This document shows positions 63,024 to 64,000 of a DNA stretch of 64,000 nucleotides, in pieces (within the stretch, counting starts at the first letter, position 1; each line of letters opens with the position of its first letter). Under the pieces are notes generated by a model. It made no database searches and was not told the DNA's origin. It was given only the letters and a program-made list of their open reading frames with translations. The position numbers and the translations under genes were made by a program. Origin of the DNA: an uncultured Dorea sp. (GTDB taxonomy: Bacteria > Bacillota > Clostridia > Lachnospirales > Lachnospiraceae). The stretch covers positions 20,364 to 84,363 of the forward strand of contig URTM01000009.1 of assembly GCA_900550865.1 (NCBI GenBank). Reading direction: 5' to 3'.

Positions 63024-63425
63024 TCAGGAAGCTGGAAGCGGATCGTCTTTTATGACATATCCTCGCAACTTAAGAAGATTAAGTGCCTGTGAAGTCGTAA
63101 GAATCTTTTCTTCTTTCACAGGACGAGATTCAAGAAAACCTTCTGGTGTATACGGCTTTAAATCTGAGAGTATGTGCCAGATAGCGGTCAGGATCATACG
63201 ACAGATTGCAATGATGGCTTTCTTGTGACCACGGCGTGCTTTAATACGCTTATAACGTGTAATAAATTCAGGATGTTTCTTAGATTTGATTAAAGCATTT
63301 GCAACCTGCACCAAAACTGGTTTAAAATAAGAACCAGAACGGGAAATCCGAGTGGATTTGATTTTACGGTCGCTTTTATCATTTCTAGGACAGCATCCTG
63401 CCCAGGAGACTAGGTGTTTATCCAA
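63024..63425 (-). pseudogene. IS110-family transposase, C-terminal fragment
   Basis: About 133 codons of the C-terminal Transposase_20 part: DKHLVSWAGCCPRNDKSDRK, SGSYFKPVLVQVANALI, YKRIKARRGHKKAIIAICRMIL. The N-terminal DEDD catalytic domain is absent. The frame is broken at about 63425, where the left end of an IS200/IS605 element begins. So an IS110-type element was interrupted by the second insertion or already truncated. Confidence 0.85.
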
Positions 63426-63437
63426 TGTGTCGTAAAA

Positions 63438-63458
63438 CCCCTTGCTTTAGCTATGGGG
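63438..63458. repeat. IS200/IS605 left-end palindrome
   Basis: CCCC-TTGCTTTAGCTAT-GGGG with an internal AGC/GCT pair; TnpA recognises such single-strand hairpins during excision and insertion. Confidence 0.8.
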
Positions 63459-63549
63459 ATATAAGACATTTCCATCGAATTTACGCAAGTAATTGAAGAT
63501 GGAACAGAGTTAGCTTGTATTAGATATATAAATATGGCATAATACAACT

Positions 63550-63972
63550 ATGAATATTACGTATAAATCCAATAATAACGTAGTCTATTCTTGCAAATAC
63601 CACGTTGTATGGTGTCCTAAATATAGACGTAAAATTTTAACAAACGGAATAGATACCCGATTGAAGGAATTGCTTCTTGAATATGCTGCAAATATTTCTG
63701 TAGACATCATGGAAATGGAAATCATGCCGGACCATGTACACATACTCATGGAAGTAGACCCTCAGTTTGGTATTCACAAAGCAGTTAAATCATTAAAAGG
63801 ATATACTTCCAAAGTTTTGAGAAGTGAATATCCATCATTGAAAACAAAAATGCCATCACTGTGGACAAACAGCTATTTTGTATCAACTGTTGGTGGTGCT
63901 CCGCTTGATGTAATCAAGCAATATATCGAAAATCAGAAAACATCGCAAAGACAAAAGGATAAATTAGGATAA
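63550..63972 (+). CDS. tnpA: IS200/IS605 transposase TnpA (Y1 HUH)
   Basis: A 140-residue Y1 transposase of typical length. The HUH motif is at His62-Val-His64 in PDHVHILME, and the catalytic Tyr is about 125 in DVIKQYIENQ. It starts YKSNNNVVYSCKYHVVWCPKYRRK, the usual opening. It cuts and joins single-stranded DNA. All key residues are present, so it is probably active. Its stop shares a base with the tnpB ATG. Confidence 0.96.
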   Translation: MNITYKSNNNVVYSCKYHVVWCPKYRRKILTNGIDTRLKELLLEYAANISVDIMEMEIMPDHVHILMEVDPQFGIHKAVKSLKGYTSKVLRSEYPSLKTKMPSLWTNSYFVSTVGGAPLDVIKQYIENQKTSQRQKDKLG

Positions 63973-64000
63973 TGCAAAAAGGTGTTAAATTTAGAATCTA
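63972..64000 (+). CDS. tnpB: TnpB accessory gene, 5' end only
   Basis: ATG overlaps the tnpA stop by one base and reads MQKGVKFRI before the window ends, matching the usual TnpB start (MxKxxKFRIYP). TnpB is the RNA-guided nuclease relative of Cas12. Too short to judge intactness. Confidence 0.7.

Larger units (their letters stand above)
63425..64000 (+). mobile_element. IS200/IS605-family element, 3' part beyond the window
   Basis: The left-end hairpin CCCCTTGCTTTAGCTATGGGG at 63438-63458 is the characteristic subterminal palindrome of this family. It is followed by tnpA and the first codons of tnpB. The left boundary near 63425-63432 is set by where the IS110 frame stops making sense; target duplication is not expected for this family. 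Confidence 0.85.

Noticed and set aside
63024..63425. An intact IS110 transposase
   Set aside because: Only the C-terminal domain is present; the catalytic DEDD half is missing.

Overview
The window looks like chromosome of an anaerobic gut Firmicute of the Lachnospiraceae/Clostridia type (Dorea, Blautia or Ruminococcus-like). The signs are moderate-to-low GC, strong AGGAGG ribosome sites with occasional TTG/GTG starts, a non-discriminating AspRS with GatCAB in place of a separate route to Asn-tRNA, a class II GalT, a T-box leader, CIRCE control and many sugar and amino-acid transporters. No rRNA, prophage or CRISPR array was seen. Species assignment is inference.

Layout. 0.1-5.8 kb: LysR regulator, Old Yellow Enzyme-type Fe-S flavoprotein, YdiB-like quinate/shikimate dehydrogenase, then a sodium-coupled NSS transporter. 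5.9-14 kb: ECF S-component and AraC regulator on the minus strand, then galK, galT, an AIM24-family protein and a GH3 beta-glucosidase with reversed domain order. 14.3-18.6 kb: a four-gene Gld-type ABC system. 18.8-22 kb: phosphoglucomutase and, convergent, a CLC antiporter with the signature of the fluoride (CLC-F) clade. 22.1-29.4 kb: an Rpn-nuclease remnant, a chorismate mutase, and a T-box-controlled tRNA-amidation operon (aspS, an unknown zinc-ribbon membrane protein, gatC, gatA, gatB). 29.4-36.7 kb: a large palindrome, a MacB/FtsX-type ABC exporter, and htpG behind a perfect CIRCE element. 36.7-45 kb: a run of tightly packed genes for surface O-acylation (SGNH, DUF4358, MBOAT, DHHW) that continues into an rRNA pseudouridine synthase, ligA and a clpX homologue. 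45-50 kb: ion antiporter, cytidylate-kinase-like protein, subtilase, small coiled-coil protein and a divergent LspA. 50.2 kb: tRNA-Gly and tRNA-Pro. 50.6-56.4 kb: C39 peptidase, MalY-type lyase with an AEC carrier, aldo/keto reductase, MATE exporter. 56.4-62 kb: LacI regulator divergent from a GH31 glycosidase plus SSS symporter, with two identical operators between. 62.2-64 kb: a response regulator whose kinase appears to be destroyed by an IS110 remnant, itself interrupted by an IS200/IS605 element that runs off the end.

How it fits together. The gal genes, phosphoglucomutase, GH3, GH31 and SSS symporter form a glycan/hexose-use theme. aspS-gatCAB makes Asn-tRNA and Gln-tRNA by transamidation, and its T-box carries an overlapping GAAC that can be read as both a Glu and an Asn specifier. 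The most interesting items are this leader, the unknown gene inside the operon, the large hairpins that share a CGAACG loop, the CIRCE-htpG arrangement, and the subtilase whose coding region begins directly after a terminator.
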